Position numbers and translations under genes: made by a program | In this document: in pieces, positions 50,392-61,195 of the stretch | How positions within the stretch are numbered: the first letter of the stretch is position 1 | How the letters are laid out: every line of letters starts with the position of its first letter | The notes under the pieces: generated by a model | The model's database searches: none | What the model was told of the DNA's origin: nothing | Seen by the model: only the letters and a program-made list of their open reading frames with translations | Assembly (NCBI RefSeq): GCF_004337695.1 | Contig: NZ_SJXJ01000023.1 | Span: 1-64,000, forward strand | Direction: 5' to 3' | Source: Tenacibaculum sp. M341 | GTDB lineage: Bacteria; Bacteroidota; Bacteroidia; Flavobacteriales; Flavobacteriaceae | Length of the DNA: 64,000 nucleotides

Positions 50392-51075
50392 TTAATTGTA
50401 ACAATTAGAGAAAAGATCATTTAATTCTTCAGTATTTTCTATTGTTTTCTCTTCAAAATCATCAAGAATTACAACACCTAAAGGATATGTTAGTTTGAAA
50501 AGCTCATCAGATTCTAAACTATTAAGAAATTCCTCTAAACCTTTGTTTCTTTCTATGATTACAGTGTCTCCAGAGTCTTTTACAACTCGTATTGGATATG
50601 AAAATATAAAGCAGTTTCTTTTACAATCAGTACAGCTTTCAATTCCTTTACAATCATTGAACTGTTGGTCAAATTCATCAGCATTTTTAAGTTCTATTTC
50701 TGTTCCGTCTTTATCAACTATATTAATTGGATATACAATGTCCTGAGATCCTCCAAACAAAAAAGGTAGATTAAATTCCTCTCCATTTTCAATAATAGCT
50801 TCTACTTTTTCAGAAGTGTCTCCAAAAATATTAGGAATAAGCATTTTAATAGGGTATTTAATAGTAAAGCAACTCTTATTGTCTATAATGTATTCCTCAA
50901 GTTGGTCTGTTTTAGCTTCAGATTCTAGATATGCTTTTAAGTTTCCTTTTAAAACTTCGTATTTAGTTTTATTTTCATTACTGTTTTCAATTATATTTTC
51001 ACCTTCATTTTCTGAGTTACATGATACAATTAATGATATGAATAAGATGAAGCAAAAGTTGGTAATATTTTTCAT
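50392..51075 (-). CDS. Lipoprotein with repeated YPI/YPL units
   Basis: A 227-aa lipoprotein (lipobox LIVSC, C19; then acidic NSENEGEN). The mature protein contains about four degenerate units built on a (F/V)-x-(Y)-P-(I/L) strand and an acidic helix: CFTIKYPIKML, DIVYPINIVDKDG, CFIFSYPIRVVKDSG and FKLTYPLGVVI, each followed by a segment such as ELKNADEFDQQFNDC or ENTEELNDLFSNC. Cysteines (ESCTDCKRNC) may form disulfides. It has its own strong terminator. I recognise this type from Bacteroidota genomes but not a function. Confidence 0.65.
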   Translation of the reverse strand: MKNITNFCFILFISLIVSCNSENEGENIIENSNENKTKYEVLKGNLKAYLESEAKTDQLEEYIIDNKSCFTIKYPIKMLIPNIFGDTSEKVEAIIENGEEFNLPFLFGGSQDIVYPINIVDKDGTEIELKNADEFDQQFNDCKGIESCTDCKRNCFIFSYPIRVVKDSGDTVIIERNKGLEEFLNSLESDELFKLTYPLGVVILDDFEEKTIENTEELNDLFSNCYN

Positions 51076-51213
51076 TGTTTTTAATTTTATAATAATACTT
51101 TGTTAAGTTGCAACATATACTAAACACCTACTTAAAAATAAACCCTACGTTTTTTTAAAAAATATTTTTTGAGTCTCTTCTAAAGATCAATTACCTTGCG
51201 TAAAATTTAATTT

Positions 51214-54200
51214 GTGCACGATAAAATCAGCTCTACATTTCAAATTTATAACGCTTCTGCTGGGAGCGGAAAAACGTTTACACTGGTAAAAGAGTATTTA
51301 AAAGTATTACTTGGTACCAATGATGTTTTTTATTTTCAAAAAGTATTGGCTATTACTTTTACAAATAAAGCAGCTGGCGAAATGAAAGAACGTGTGCTGA
51401 AAAATTTGTCTGTAATTTCTGAGGGAAGCGAAAGTGATATCGCTAACTTAATAATGGAAGAAACAGGATTGGATCCAACTAAAATTCAACAGAGAAGTCA
51501 AAAGATTTTAGATGCGATTTTACAAAATTATGCAGCTTTTTCCATTACTACCATAGATAGTTTTACGCATAGAATTATTAAAAACTTTGCATATGATTTA
51601 GGTTTAACTCTGAATTTTGAAGTAGAAATGGATGCTGTTTCATTATTAAATGAAGCAGTTGATTTATTAATTTCTAAAATTGGTTCTGATAAAGAGTTAA
51701 CGAATTTGCTGATAGATTTTTCATTGTCTAAGATAGATGAAGACAAATCTTGGGATATTTCACTTGAGTTAAAAGAATTTTCTAAAGTATTATTAAATGA
51801 AAATGACACTAAATATTTTAGAAAGCTACGAGTTAAAACAGTCAGTGATTTTAATGAACTTCAGTCAAAACTTAAAAAAAGCTTAAAAGAATTAAAAGAA
51901 CGTCTACAACAAATAGGTGAAGAAGGATTAGAAATTATTAATGCTTCAGGAGTAACTCACAAAGATTTTTACTATTCATTATTACCAAAGCATTTTATAA
52001 GTTTAAAAGATGCACCGTTAAATGCAAAATTTTTTGATCAGAGTAAATTAAAAGAAAGAATAGAAGAGCAATTGTTTTATTCAAAGAATAAATCAGATGA
52101 CATTAAACAATCTATTGATGCAATAATTCCGAACTTATTAAATTTATATGAAGAATCAGAAAAGTTGTATCGAAATTTAGTTTTAAGTCAGTTGGTTCTT
52201 AAAAGCATTATTCCTTTAGCTGTATTAAATAATATAAACAAGGAATTAACTACACTAAAAGAAGATAATAACATCCGTTTAAATGCAGAATTCAATCAAT
52301 TAATCTCTGATAATATAAAAGGACAACCTACACCTTTTATATATGAACGAATTGGTCAACGCTTTATGCATTATTTTATTGATGAAATGCAAGATACATC
52401 AATATTGCAATGGCAAAATCTAATACCTTTAATAGATAATGCGTTGTCGCAAGAAAATAGTAGTTTGCTTTTAGTAGGAGATGCTAAACAAGCAATTTAC
52501 AGATGGCGGGGAGGAAAAGCTGAGCAGTTGATTGATTTAAGTACAGAAAATCACAGTGTTTTTCAAATAGAAAAAGAAGTAAAGTTGTTGGAAAAAAACT
52601 ACCGAAGCTATTCAGAAGTAATTCAGTTTAATAATAGTTTTTTTCAATATGTGTCTAATTTTCTTCAGAATAAACAATATTCAGATCTTTTTGTAGAAGG
52701 AAATCAGCAATTAGAAAACACTAAAAAAGGAGGAGTGGTTTCTCTATCTTTTTTAGAAAAAGAAGAAGATAAAGAGCTTGAAAAATTAAAATATCCGAGG
52801 AAGGTTTACGAGCAAATAAAAGAACTAAATAAAGAATTTCAGCTTAATGAAATTTGTGTGCTTGTAAGAAAGAAAAAAGATGGAGTAGCGGTCGCAAATT
52901 ATTTATCGGAACAAGGTGTTAATATTTTATCTTCAGAAACATTGTTATTAAAAAACAGTAATAAAGTAACTTTTATTATTCATTTATTAGAACTGTTTTT
53001 GTTTCCAGGTAATGAAGAAGTTCGATTTAAAATAGCATATTTCTTATTTGATCACTTGAATATTAATGATACGAATCACTCTTTCTTTCAGCAAGTTGTT
53101 AAAAGTAGTTTTGTAGATTTTTTTGAAGTGTTAAAAAAATATGGAGTTGACTTTAATTTGAATAAATTTTATGAGTTGGCTTTTTATGAAAAAGTTGAAG
53201 CTTTAATACGAAGCTTTAAATTAATTGATACGTCAGATGCTTATGTGCAGTTTTTTCTTGATGTAGTTTTAGAGCAGCAACGTAAAGGAACAAATATTCA
53301 AGATTTCCTTGAGTTTTGGAGTACCAAAAAAGAAGTACTTAGTATTGTTTCTTCGGAAGAATCAACTGCGGTAAATATAATGACGATTCATAAATCGAAA
53401 GGACTTGAGTTTCCTGTGGTCATTTTTCCTTATGATTTAGATATTTACAGACAAATAAAGCCTAAAGTTTGGTTTGATGATTTTCCAGAAAGTTTTTCAC
53501 AGTTTGAAGAGCTGTTGATAGATTACAATAAAACTCTTAGTTATATTAATGAAAGAGGAGATGAAATATATCAAGAACAAAGAGAGGCGTTAGAGTTAGA
53601 TAATTTTAACCTTTTATATGTAGCTTTAACAAGAGCTGTAGAACAACTTCATATCTTAACCGAAAAGAAAATTTCAAAAACAGGAGAAAACACGAATTAT
53701 TATTCAGGTATTTTTATTTCCTATTTAAAGAAAAAGAATCTTTGGGATGACAATAAACTCGAATATTTTTTTGGAAAAGTTGAAAGAGTCAGTCAAAGAG
53801 AAGAGGTGATCAGTCAAAATATATCTCAAGAAAAATTTGTGTCAATTCCTTGGCAGCAGCATAATATAGTAATGTTGTCCAGTGCATCTAAGTTATGGAA
53901 TACAGAACAAGAGGAGGCTGTAAAGTACGGAAACTTAATTCATGAACTACTATCAAAAGTTTTTTACAAAGAAGATGTTGGTAAAGTAGTCTTGCATTCA
54001 AAGAATATAGGAGAAATTACAGAAAAAGAAGCAGATGAAATTCAACAACTAATTTTAAAGGTTGTCGATCATGAAGAGTTGAGTCAATATTATATAAAAG
54101 GAGTAAGAGTATTAAATGAAAGAGGTTTTATAACTAAAGATGGTAGTTTGATGATTCCTGATAGATTAGTTATTAAAGAAAATAAAGCAATAATTATTGA

Positions 54201-54342
54201 TTATAAAACAGGTGTATTAAATAGTTCACATATAAAACAGGTGAATAGATACGCAGAAGAATTAATGGAGCATGGTTATGAAGTAGGAAAAAAAATGTTA
54301 GTCTATATAAATGAAACCGTTTTAGTGCAAGAAATTAGTTAA
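51214..54342 (+). CDS. AddA/RecB-like UvrD-family helicase-nuclease
   Basis: A 1042-aa enzyme of double-strand-break repair. Walker A is NASAGSGKT (13-21); further helicase motifs are LAITFTNKAAGEMKERV, FIDEMQDTS, LLVGDAKQAIYRWRGG and VNIMTIHKSKGLEFPVVI, with NLLYVALTRA near 800. The C-terminal end has a PD-(D/E)XK nuclease core (AIIIDYKTG, then QVNRYAEEL), as in AddA and RecB. The start is GTG 51214. In many flavobacteria an AddB-like partner is adjacent; here the upstream gene is a divergent lipoprotein and the downstream gene is kbl, so the partner must be elsewhere. Confidence 0.9.
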   Translation: MHDKISSTFQIYNASAGSGKTFTLVKEYLKVLLGTNDVFYFQKVLAITFTNKAAGEMKERVLKNLSVISEGSESDIANLIMEETGLDPTKIQQRSQKILDAILQNYAAFSITTIDSFTHRIIKNFAYDLGLTLNFEVEMDAVSLLNEAVDLLISKIGSDKELTNLLIDFSLSKIDEDKSWDISLELKEFSKVLLNENDTKYFRKLRVKTVSDFNELQSKLKKSLKELKERLQQIGEEGLEIINASGVTHKDFYYSLLPKHFISLKDAPLNAKFFDQSKLKERIEEQLFYSKNKSDDIKQSIDAIIPNLLNLYEESEKLYRNLVLSQLVLKSIIPLAVLNNINKELTTLKEDNNIRLNAEFNQLISDNIKGQPTPFIYERIGQRFMHYFIDEMQDTSILQWQNLIPLIDNALSQENSSLLLVGDAKQAIYRWRGGKAEQLIDLSTENHSVFQIEKEVKLLEKNYRSYSEVIQFNNSFFQYVSNFLQNKQYSDLFVEGNQQLENTKKGGVVSLSFLEKEEDKELEKLKYPRKVYEQIKELNKEFQLNEICVLVRKKKDGVAVANYLSEQGVNILSSETLLLKNSNKVTFIIHLLELFLFPGNEEVRFKIAYFLFDHLNINDTNHSFFQQVVKSSFVDFFEVLKKYGVDFNLNKFYELAFYEKVEALIRSFKLIDTSDAYVQFFLDVVLEQQRKGTNIQDFLEFWSTKKEVLSIVSSEESTAVNIMTIHKSKGLEFPVVIFPYDLDIYRQIKPKVWFDDFPESFSQFEELLIDYNKTLSYINERGDEIYQEQREALELDNFNLLYVALTRAVEQLHILTEKKISKTGENTNYYSGIFISYLKKKNLWDDNKLEYFFGKVERVSQREEVISQNISQEKFVSIPWQQHNIVMLSSASKLWNTEQEEAVKYGNLIHELLSKVFYKEDVGKVVLHSKNIGEITEKEADEIQQLILKVVDHEELSQYYIKGVRVLNERGFITKDGSLMIPDRLVIKENKAIIIDYKTGVLNSSHIKQVNRYAEELMEHGYEVGKKMLVYINETVLVQEIS

Positions 54343-54366
54343 TTTTACATCGCAAACAAACAAAAC

Positions 54367-55563
54367 ATGTACGGAAAAATCAAAGAACATTTACAGAAAG
54401 AAATTCAGGATATAAAAGATGCTGGATTATATAAAAGTGAACGAATTATAACATCTTCTCAAGATGCAGTAATAAAAATATCTACAGGTGAAGAGGTAAT
54501 TAACTTTTGTGCGAATAACTATTTAGGGTTATCGAACCACCCTGAAGTAATACAGGCAGCAAAAGATACGATGGATACTCATGGATTTGGAATGTCGTCT
54601 GTGCGTTTTATCTGCGGAACTCAAGATATTCATAAACAATTAGAAGCAAAAATTGCTGAATTCTATCAAACAGAAGATACTATATTATATGCAGCTGCTT
54701 TTGATGCTAACGGAGGAGTTTTTGAACCGTTATTAACAAAAGAAGACGCAATAATCTCTGATAGTTTAAATCATGCTTCAATTATAGATGGAGTACGCTT
54801 ATGTAAAGCAGCTCGATATCGATATAGTAATAATGATATGGTTGCTTTAGAAGAGCAATTAATAGAAGCGAGTAAACAAAACCACAGATTTAAGATTATT
54901 GTAACGGATGGTGTTTTCTCTATGGATGGAATTGTTGCTAAGCTAGATGAAATTTGCGATTTAGCAGATAAGTATGATGCTTTAGTAATGATTGATGAAT
55001 GTCATGCTGCAGGATTTATAGGAGAAACAGGAAGAGGGACATTAGAACTTAAAAATGTATTAGGAAGAATTGATATCATAACAGGTACTTTAGGAAAAGC
55101 ACTTGGTGGTGCAATGGGTGGATACACTACAGGTAAAAAGGAAATTATAGAAGTTTTACGACAAAGATCAAGACCATATTTATTCTCAAACTCTTTAGCA
55201 CCAGCTATCGTAGGAGCATCTTTAAAAGTATTTGATTTGTTGTCTAATGATACTTCTTTAAGAGATAAATTAGAATGGAATACTAATTATTTCCGTTCAG
55301 AGATGGAAAAGGCAGGTTTTGATTTAGTAGGAGCAGATGCTGCAATTGTACCAGTAATGCTTTATGATGCAAAATTGTCTCAAGAAATGGCTAATAAACT
55401 TTTAGATGAAGGGATTTATGTAATTGGATTCTTTTATCCAGTGGTGCCAAAAGAACAAGCAAGAATTAGAGTGCAATTATCCGCAGCTCATGAAAAAGAG
55501 CATTTAGATAATGCAATTCAAGCCTTCGTGAAAGTAGGAAAATTGTTAAATGTTATTTCGTAA
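54367..55563 (+). CDS. kbl: Glycine C-acetyltransferase (2-amino-3-ketobutyrate CoA ligase)
   Basis: A 398-aa PLP enzyme of the alpha-oxoamine synthase family. It splits 2-amino-3-ketobutyrate with CoA into glycine and acetyl-CoA in threonine breakdown. The PLP lysine is K244 ([15 protein letters not shown]), the same number as in E. coli Kbl. Other motifs are [39 protein letters not shown] and MIDECHAAG. Length and start are standard. The gene follows the helicase gene by 24 bp; threonine dehydrogenase is not in the window. Confidence 0.94.
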   Translation: MYGKIKEHLQKEIQDIKDAGLYKSERIITSSQDAVIKISTGEEVINFCANNYLGLSNHPEVIQAAKDTMDTHGFGMSSVRFICGTQDIHKQLEAKIAEFYQTEDTILYAAAFDANGGVFEPLLTKEDAIISDSLNHASIIDGVRLCKAARYRYSNNDMVALEEQLIEASKQNHRFKIIVTDGVFSMDGIVAKLDEICDLADKYDALVMIDECHAAGFIGETGRGTLELKNVLGRIDIITGTLGKALGGAMGGYTTGKKEIIEVLRQRSRPYLFSNSLAPAIVGASLKVFDLLSNDTSLRDKLEWNTNYFRSEMEKAGFDLVGADAAIVPVMLYDAKLSQEMANKLLDEGIYVIGFFYPVVPKEQARIRVQLSAAHEKEHLDNAIQAFVKVGKLLNVIS

Positions 55564-55578
55564 AAGAAGCGTAAAAAC

Positions 55579-55608
55579 TTGTTTTTTTTATAAGTTTTTG
55601 TAGATTTG
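55579..55608 (+). promoter_or_regulatory. OmpA-family gene promoter P1
   Basis: TTG (55579-55581), exactly 19 nt, then TAGATTTG (55601-55608): a perfect consensus match. It lies 72 bp before the ATG at 55681. Confidence 0.8.
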
Positions 55609-55611
55609 CTT

Positions 55612-55641
55612 TTGTAAATAAGTTTTAACAACTTACATTTG
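55612..55641 (+). promoter_or_regulatory. OmpA-family gene promoter P2
   Basis: TTG (55612-55614), exactly 19 nt, then TACATTTG (55634-55641). It is a second full consensus match 33 bp downstream of P1, giving tandem promoters for a probably abundant protein. Confidence 0.78.
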
Positions 55642-55680
55642 CGTTATATATAAACGAACTTTTAATTTAAATTTTTGATA

Positions 55681-57072
55681 ATGAAACAATTAAAATTAGC
55701 TATGTTAGCTATGTTTGCGTTTCTAACGTTTAGTAACGTTAACGCACAAGACGAAAACAATCCTTGGGTTGTAGGTTTTGGTCTTAACACAGTTGATCCT
55801 AGAATTCCTACTGAATTTGGAGATTATGCTCAAGATTATATTGGGACTGGTGAATGGGCTGATAACACTTTACCTTCAATTTCTAGAATTAGCGTTGAAA
55901 GATATTTAGCTGACGGATTTACTTTACAATTAGCTGGGTCTATAAACAAAGTTAAAACATTTATATCTGAAGATGATGTAGATGAATTATACTGGGCTAT
56001 CGATTTAGCTGCTAAGTGGGACTTAAACCATTTATTCGGAGAAACTGGATGGTTTGATCCTTATGTATACTTAGGTGGTGGTTACACTGACTTTGGTAGA
56101 ATCGTAGGTGGTAATTTTGTTGACGGAGGAGAAGGAACTTTAAACGCAGGTGTTGGTTTTAACGTATGGTTCAACGAGAACATAGGTTTAAATTTCCAAA
56201 CTGGTGGTAAGAAAGAATTCGCTGACAACATTCAAGATCACTTCCAACACAGTTTAGGTGTTGTTTTCCGTTTCGGTGGAAAAGATACTGATGGTGACGG
56301 TGTATACGATAAAGATGATGCTTGTCCAGAAGTTGCAGGTTTAAAAGAATTCAACGGATGTCCAGATGCTGACGGTGATGGTATCAAAGATTCTGATGAT
56401 GCTTGTCCAAACGAAGCTGGTGTTGCTGCTTTAAACGGTTGTCCTGATGCTGACGGTGATGGTATCGCTGATAAAGATGATGCTTGTCCTACTGTAGCTG
56501 GAACTAAAGCAATGAACGGATGTCCAGATGCTGATGGTGATGGTATCGCTGATAACAAAGATAAGTGTCCAAACGAGGCTGGTCCTGCTGATAACGGTGG
56601 ATGTCCTTGGGGAGATAAAGATAACGATGGTGTAAAAGATAACGTTGATAAGTGTCCAGATGTTGCTGGTGTAGCTTCAAGACAAGGTTGTCCAGAGCCA
56701 AAGCCAGTTATCACTGAAGAAGCTAAGAAGAAATTAGATGAGTTCGCAAGAGCTATCTACTTCAACTCAGGAAGAACTTCTTTCAGACCAGGAGTAAAAG
56801 GTAAATTAGACTTAATCGCTGGTATCATGAAGGAGTACAAAGATGCTAACTTTAACATCGAAGGTCACACTGATAGCCAAGGTGCTGCTAAAGCTAACCA
56901 AAAGTTATCTGAAAGAAGAGCTAAAGCTGTATTAGATTATTTAGCTACTCACGGTGTAACTGGAAGTAGATTAAGTTCTGTAGGATTTGGTGAGGATTAC
57001 CCAATCGCTACTAATAAAACTAGAGCTGGTAGAGCACAAAACAGACGTGTAGAGATTAACTTAAGAAAGTAA
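55681..57072 (+). CDS. OmpA-family outer-membrane protein with thrombospondin type 3 repeats
   Basis: A 463-aa protein (ATG 55681; signal peptide ending NVNAQ). An N-terminal 8-stranded beta-barrel (about 25-198) is followed by five Ca-binding TSP3 repeats (about 200-340: D-x-DGDGxxDxxDxCP pattern, each ending CP). A C-terminal OmpA peptidoglycan-binding domain follows (about 350-463: AIYFNSGRTSF, NIEGHTDSQG, LSERRAKAVLDYL, NRRVEINL). It is likely one of the most abundant outer-membrane proteins, linking the membrane to the cell wall. Tandem consensus promoters and a strong terminator at 57093 support high expression. Confidence 0.93.
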   Translation: MKQLKLAMLAMFAFLTFSNVNAQDENNPWVVGFGLNTVDPRIPTEFGDYAQDYIGTGEWADNTLPSISRISVERYLADGFTLQLAGSINKVKTFISEDDVDELYWAIDLAAKWDLNHLFGETGWFDPYVYLGGGYTDFGRIVGGNFVDGGEGTLNAGVGFNVWFNENIGLNFQTGGKKEFADNIQDHFQHSLGVVFRFGGKDTDGDGVYDKDDACPEVAGLKEFNGCPDADGDGIKDSDDACPNEAGVAALNGCPDADGDGIADKDDACPTVAGTKAMNGCPDADGDGIADNKDKCPNEAGPADNGGCPWGDKDNDGVKDNVDKCPDVAGVASRQGCPEPKPVITEEAKKKLDEFARAIYFNSGRTSFRPGVKGKLDLIAGIMKEYKDANFNIEGHTDSQGAAKANQKLSERRAKAVLDYLATHGVTGSRLSSVGFGEDYPIATNKTRAGRAQNRRVEINLRK

Positions 57073-57092
57073 TCTTAACATACATATTATTT

Positions 57093-57119
57093 AAAAGCCC
57101 CGTTTTTACGGGGCTTTTT
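57093..57119 (+). terminator. Terminator of the OmpA-family gene
   Basis: GCCCCGT (97-103 of 57000) pairs with ACGGGGC (108-114) around TTTT, flanked by A4 and T5. Confidence 0.9.
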
Positions 57120-57169
57120 CTTTTTAAAAAATATTGACGCAAACGTTTTTTATATTGTTATAAAAAAAT

Positions 57170-57177
57170 TACCTTTG
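57170..57177 (+). promoter_or_regulatory. -7 element of atpDC
   Basis: TACCTTTG followed by CGC, 60 bp before atpD. No good TTG at 19 nt spacing. Confidence 0.55.
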
Positions 57178-57225
57178 CGCACTGAAAAGTGAGATAAGGT
57201 TCACTTAATAAATACAATAACTTAA

Positions 57226-58749
<1,524 letters not shown>

Positions 58750-58781
58750 TATTAAAAATTAAAAGCTTAAAACAGTTAAGT

Positions 58782-59066
58782 ATGTTTTTAGAAATTGTAA
58801 CACCAGAAGCAGTAATTTTTTCATCAGAGGTAAACTCTGTTGCGGTACCAGGTTTAAATGGAGAATTCCAGATGTTAAGTAATCACGCACCGATTGTTTC
58901 ATTATTAATCAATGGAAAAATAAAAATTGAAGGTTCTGATGTATCGTCAGTAAATGAAAAGTATCAAGAGAAGTTCTCAAAAGAGGATGATGGTAGATTA
59001 AGTATTTCTATCAATTCTGGTACTATAGAAATGAATGACAATAAATTAATAATATTAGCGGATTAA
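58782..59066 (+). CDS. atpC: F0F1 ATP synthase subunit epsilon, short form
   Basis: A 94-aa protein containing only the N-terminal beta-sandwich domain: LEIVTPEAVIFSSEVNSVAVPGLNGEFQML and SNHAPIVSLL, named by motif. The C-terminal two-helix domain that inhibits the E. coli enzyme is missing, so this enzyme presumably lacks epsilon-helix inhibition. The short form is normal in Bacteroidota. Transcribed with atpD. Confidence 0.93.
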   Translation: MFLEIVTPEAVIFSSEVNSVAVPGLNGEFQMLSNHAPIVSLLINGKIKIEGSDVSSVNEKYQEKFSKEDDGRLSISINSGTIEMNDNKLIILAD

Positions 59067-59094
59067 TTTTTAATTAATCTTTACAATATATACA

Positions 59095-59125
59095 AAGCCT
59101 GAAAATTATTTCAGGCTTTTGTTTT
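59095..59125 (+). terminator. Terminator of atpDC
   Basis: AAGCCTGAAA (59095-59104) pairs with TTTCAGGCTT (59109-59118), followed by TTGTTTTT. Confidence 0.85.
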
Positions 59126-59142
59126 TAATTACTATTTAAAAT

Positions 59143-59179
59143 AAAAAAGCACTATTCAAAAACTGAATAGTGCTTTTTT
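59143..59179. terminator. Terminator of pyk
   Basis: GCACTATTCA (59149-59158) pairs with TGAATAGTGC (59164-59173), flanked by A-rich and T-rich runs, so it can work in both directions. The pyk stop is at 59199 on the minus strand. Confidence 0.88.
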
Positions 59180-59198
59180 ATCTTAATTAAACGTAATA

Positions 59199-60626
59199 TT
59201 ATTCGATTTGTGAAACTCTTAGAGTATTAACCATACCTTTAGCTTCAACTGGCATTGAAGTTAAATTAATAACATAATCTCCGTTTTTAACGAAGTTCTT
59301 TTCTCTAATAATTTCGTTGATGTCTTTTACAGTATCATCTGTATTCAATTCTCTGTCATAATAGAAAGCTCTAACACCCCAAAGTAAATTTAGTTTACCT
59401 AGAATTCTTCTTTCAGAAGAGAAAGCAATTACATGTGATTTTGGACGCCATGCAGATATTTGGAAAGCAGTATAACCACTATTAGTTAATGTAGAAATAG
59501 CTGTAGCTTTCATATCATTAGCCATTAAAGCAGCATGATAACAAACAGATTTAGTTATAAAACGATTGGTTCTTACATGTGGTGGTTCAACAGGTACTTT
59601 AATTAATGGTGAGAATTCAACACTTCCAATAATTTCAGTCATTTTTTGAATTACTCTTATAGGGTGCTTACCAACTGAAGTTTCTCCAGATAACATTACA
59701 GCATCAGCACCATCCATAATAGAATTTGCCACATCATTTACTTCTGCTCTTGTAGGAACACTATTTTCAATCATAGTTTCCATCATTTGAGTTGCTATAA
59801 TAACAGGAATTCTTGCTTTTTTAGCTCTCTGTACAAGCATTTTTTGAATAAGAGGTACATCTTGCATTGGCACTTCAACACCTAAATCTCCCCTAGCTAC
59901 CATTAAACCATCACAATATGGAATTAAAGCATCTATGTTTTCAACAGCTTCAGGTTTTTCAATTTTTGCTATAACTGGTACACGATATCTTGATTTTTGT
60001 TTGATTAAATCGCGTAACATTCTTAAATCTTCTGGATTTCTAACAAAAGATAAAGCCACCCAATCTACTTCTTGCTCTAAAGCAAAAACTACATCCTTTT
60101 TATCTTTTTCAGTTAATGCAGGTAATGAAATATCTGTGTTAGGTAAATTAACACCTTTTTTAGATTTCAATGGTCCACCTACAATAACTTTTGTAGTAAC
60201 TTCCTTTTCTTTGTCGGTAGAAATAACCTCAAATTGTAACTTTCCGTCGTCAACAAGAATATTTTCACCCGGTTTTACATCTTTTGGAAACCTTTGATAG
60301 GTCATAAAAGCTTTTTCATTATTACCAGTACACTTCTCAGTTGTAAAAATAAAGGTGTCTCCAGCTTTAACTTCTGTTCCTTCTTCCATAACACCAACGC
60401 GTAGCTTTGGACCTTGTAAATCGGCTAAAATAGCTAAATTGTATCCTTGCTCTTCGTTTATTTCTCTTATTTGGCGTATACGCTCTTTAACAATGTCATG
60501 ATCAGCATGTGAAAAGTTGATTCTAAAAACATTCACTCCAGCAGCTCCCATTTTCATTATAACTTCCTTCGTACTTGTAGCTGGGCCTAAAGTGGCTACA
60601 ATTTTGGTTTTTTTGTTATGTGGCAT
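59199..60626 (-). CDS. pyk: Pyruvate kinase
   Basis: A 475-aa glycolytic enzyme, phosphoenolpyruvate + ADP to pyruvate + ATP. Motifs: KIVATLGPATSTKEV, FRINFSHADHD (35-45), VALSFVRNPED, the active-site IAKIEKPEAVENID (catalytic Lys), VARGDLGVEVP, and TQMMETMIENSVPTRAEVNDVAN with key residues MLSGETSVGKHP after it. The C-terminal domain is present and the length is standard. It lies 3 bp after the IPExxxVDY gene and is probably co-transcribed with it. Confidence 0.96.
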   Translation of the reverse strand: MPHNKKTKIVATLGPATSTKEVIMKMGAAGVNVFRINFSHADHDIVKERIRQIREINEEQGYNLAILADLQGPKLRVGVMEEGTEVKAGDTFIFTTEKCTGNNEKAFMTYQRFPKDVKPGENILVDDGKLQFEVISTDKEKEVTTKVIVGGPLKSKKGVNLPNTDISLPALTEKDKKDVVFALEQEVDWVALSFVRNPEDLRMLRDLIKQKSRYRVPVIAKIEKPEAVENIDALIPYCDGLMVARGDLGVEVPMQDVPLIQKMLVQRAKKARIPVIIATQMMETMIENSVPTRAEVNDVANSIMDGADAVMLSGETSVGKHPIRVIQKMTEIIGSVEFSPLIKVPVEPPHVRTNRFITKSVCYHAALMANDMKATAISTLTNSGYTAFQISAWRPKSHVIAFSSERRILGKLNLLWGVRAFYYDRELNTDDTVKDINEIIREKNFVKNGDYVINLTSMPVEAKGMVNTLRVSQIE

Positions 60627-60629
60627 AGG

Positions 60630-61103
60630 TCAAAAAATTAATACTTCTTTAGATTTTAGTTGGTTTGTATCAATTGTATAGGAAGTTATTATTTGAGAAA
60701 TAGTATTCATTTTTTCAGTTAACTGTTTCATACTTTCCTCACAAAAACTCCCTTCAATTTTTAAAAAATAGTCTACTCTTTTCTTTTCAGAAATTAAGCG
60801 AATACGTGTTTCATTTTCTGAGAAAAGACTAGCGTTATTATTGTTTTTAATCTTTGTTTTGTAGACATTAGAAATTAAGTACCATGAGTTATCAGTTGCT
60901 TCATTAAAATATTCGTATAAAGAAAAAGAAGCATCCTGTTTTTTATTCTTAAAATCTATATCAAACTTACATCGTTTAAAATCGAGATGTAAATGTAAAT
61001 TCAAAATATAAGCTAAACGATAATCTTCTAAAGAGCAATGTATGCCTATTAATTGGTAATTACTATCAGAAAAATCGTCTAGAGATAGAGAGTGAATTTG
61101 CAT
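60630..61103 (-). CDS. IPExxxVDY family protein
   Basis: A 157-aa protein with no signal peptide. The motif that names the family is present in a variant form, ISEKKRVDYFLKIEG (about 104-118), where Ile-Ser replaces Ile-Pro. Other typical pieces are QLIGIHCSLEDYRLAYILN and the late LTEKMNTISQI. Its function is unknown. In Bacteroidota it is nearly always found between the RNase III and pyruvate kinase genes, as here (3 bp from pyk). Confidence 0.88.
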   Translation of the reverse strand: MQIHSLSLDDFSDSNYQLIGIHCSLEDYRLAYILNLHLHLDFKRCKFDIDFKNKKQDASFSLYEYFNEATDNSWYLISNVYKTKIKNNNNASLFSENETRIRLISEKKRVDYFLKIEGSFCEESMKQLTEKMNTISQIITSYTIDTNQLKSKEVLIF

Positions 61104-61195
61104 TTATATCTTGGTTCTAATGTATGCTAATTTACTGAATGTATTAGAAAAAATAGTATGAAATTGACGAAAACGATTTCGACAAAAACCTTAAT

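Noticed and set aside
56238-56714. 158- and 65-codon antisense frames within the OmpA-family gene
   Set aside because: They are repetitive only because they mirror the TSP3 repeats on the coding strand, and they have no promoter or start context.
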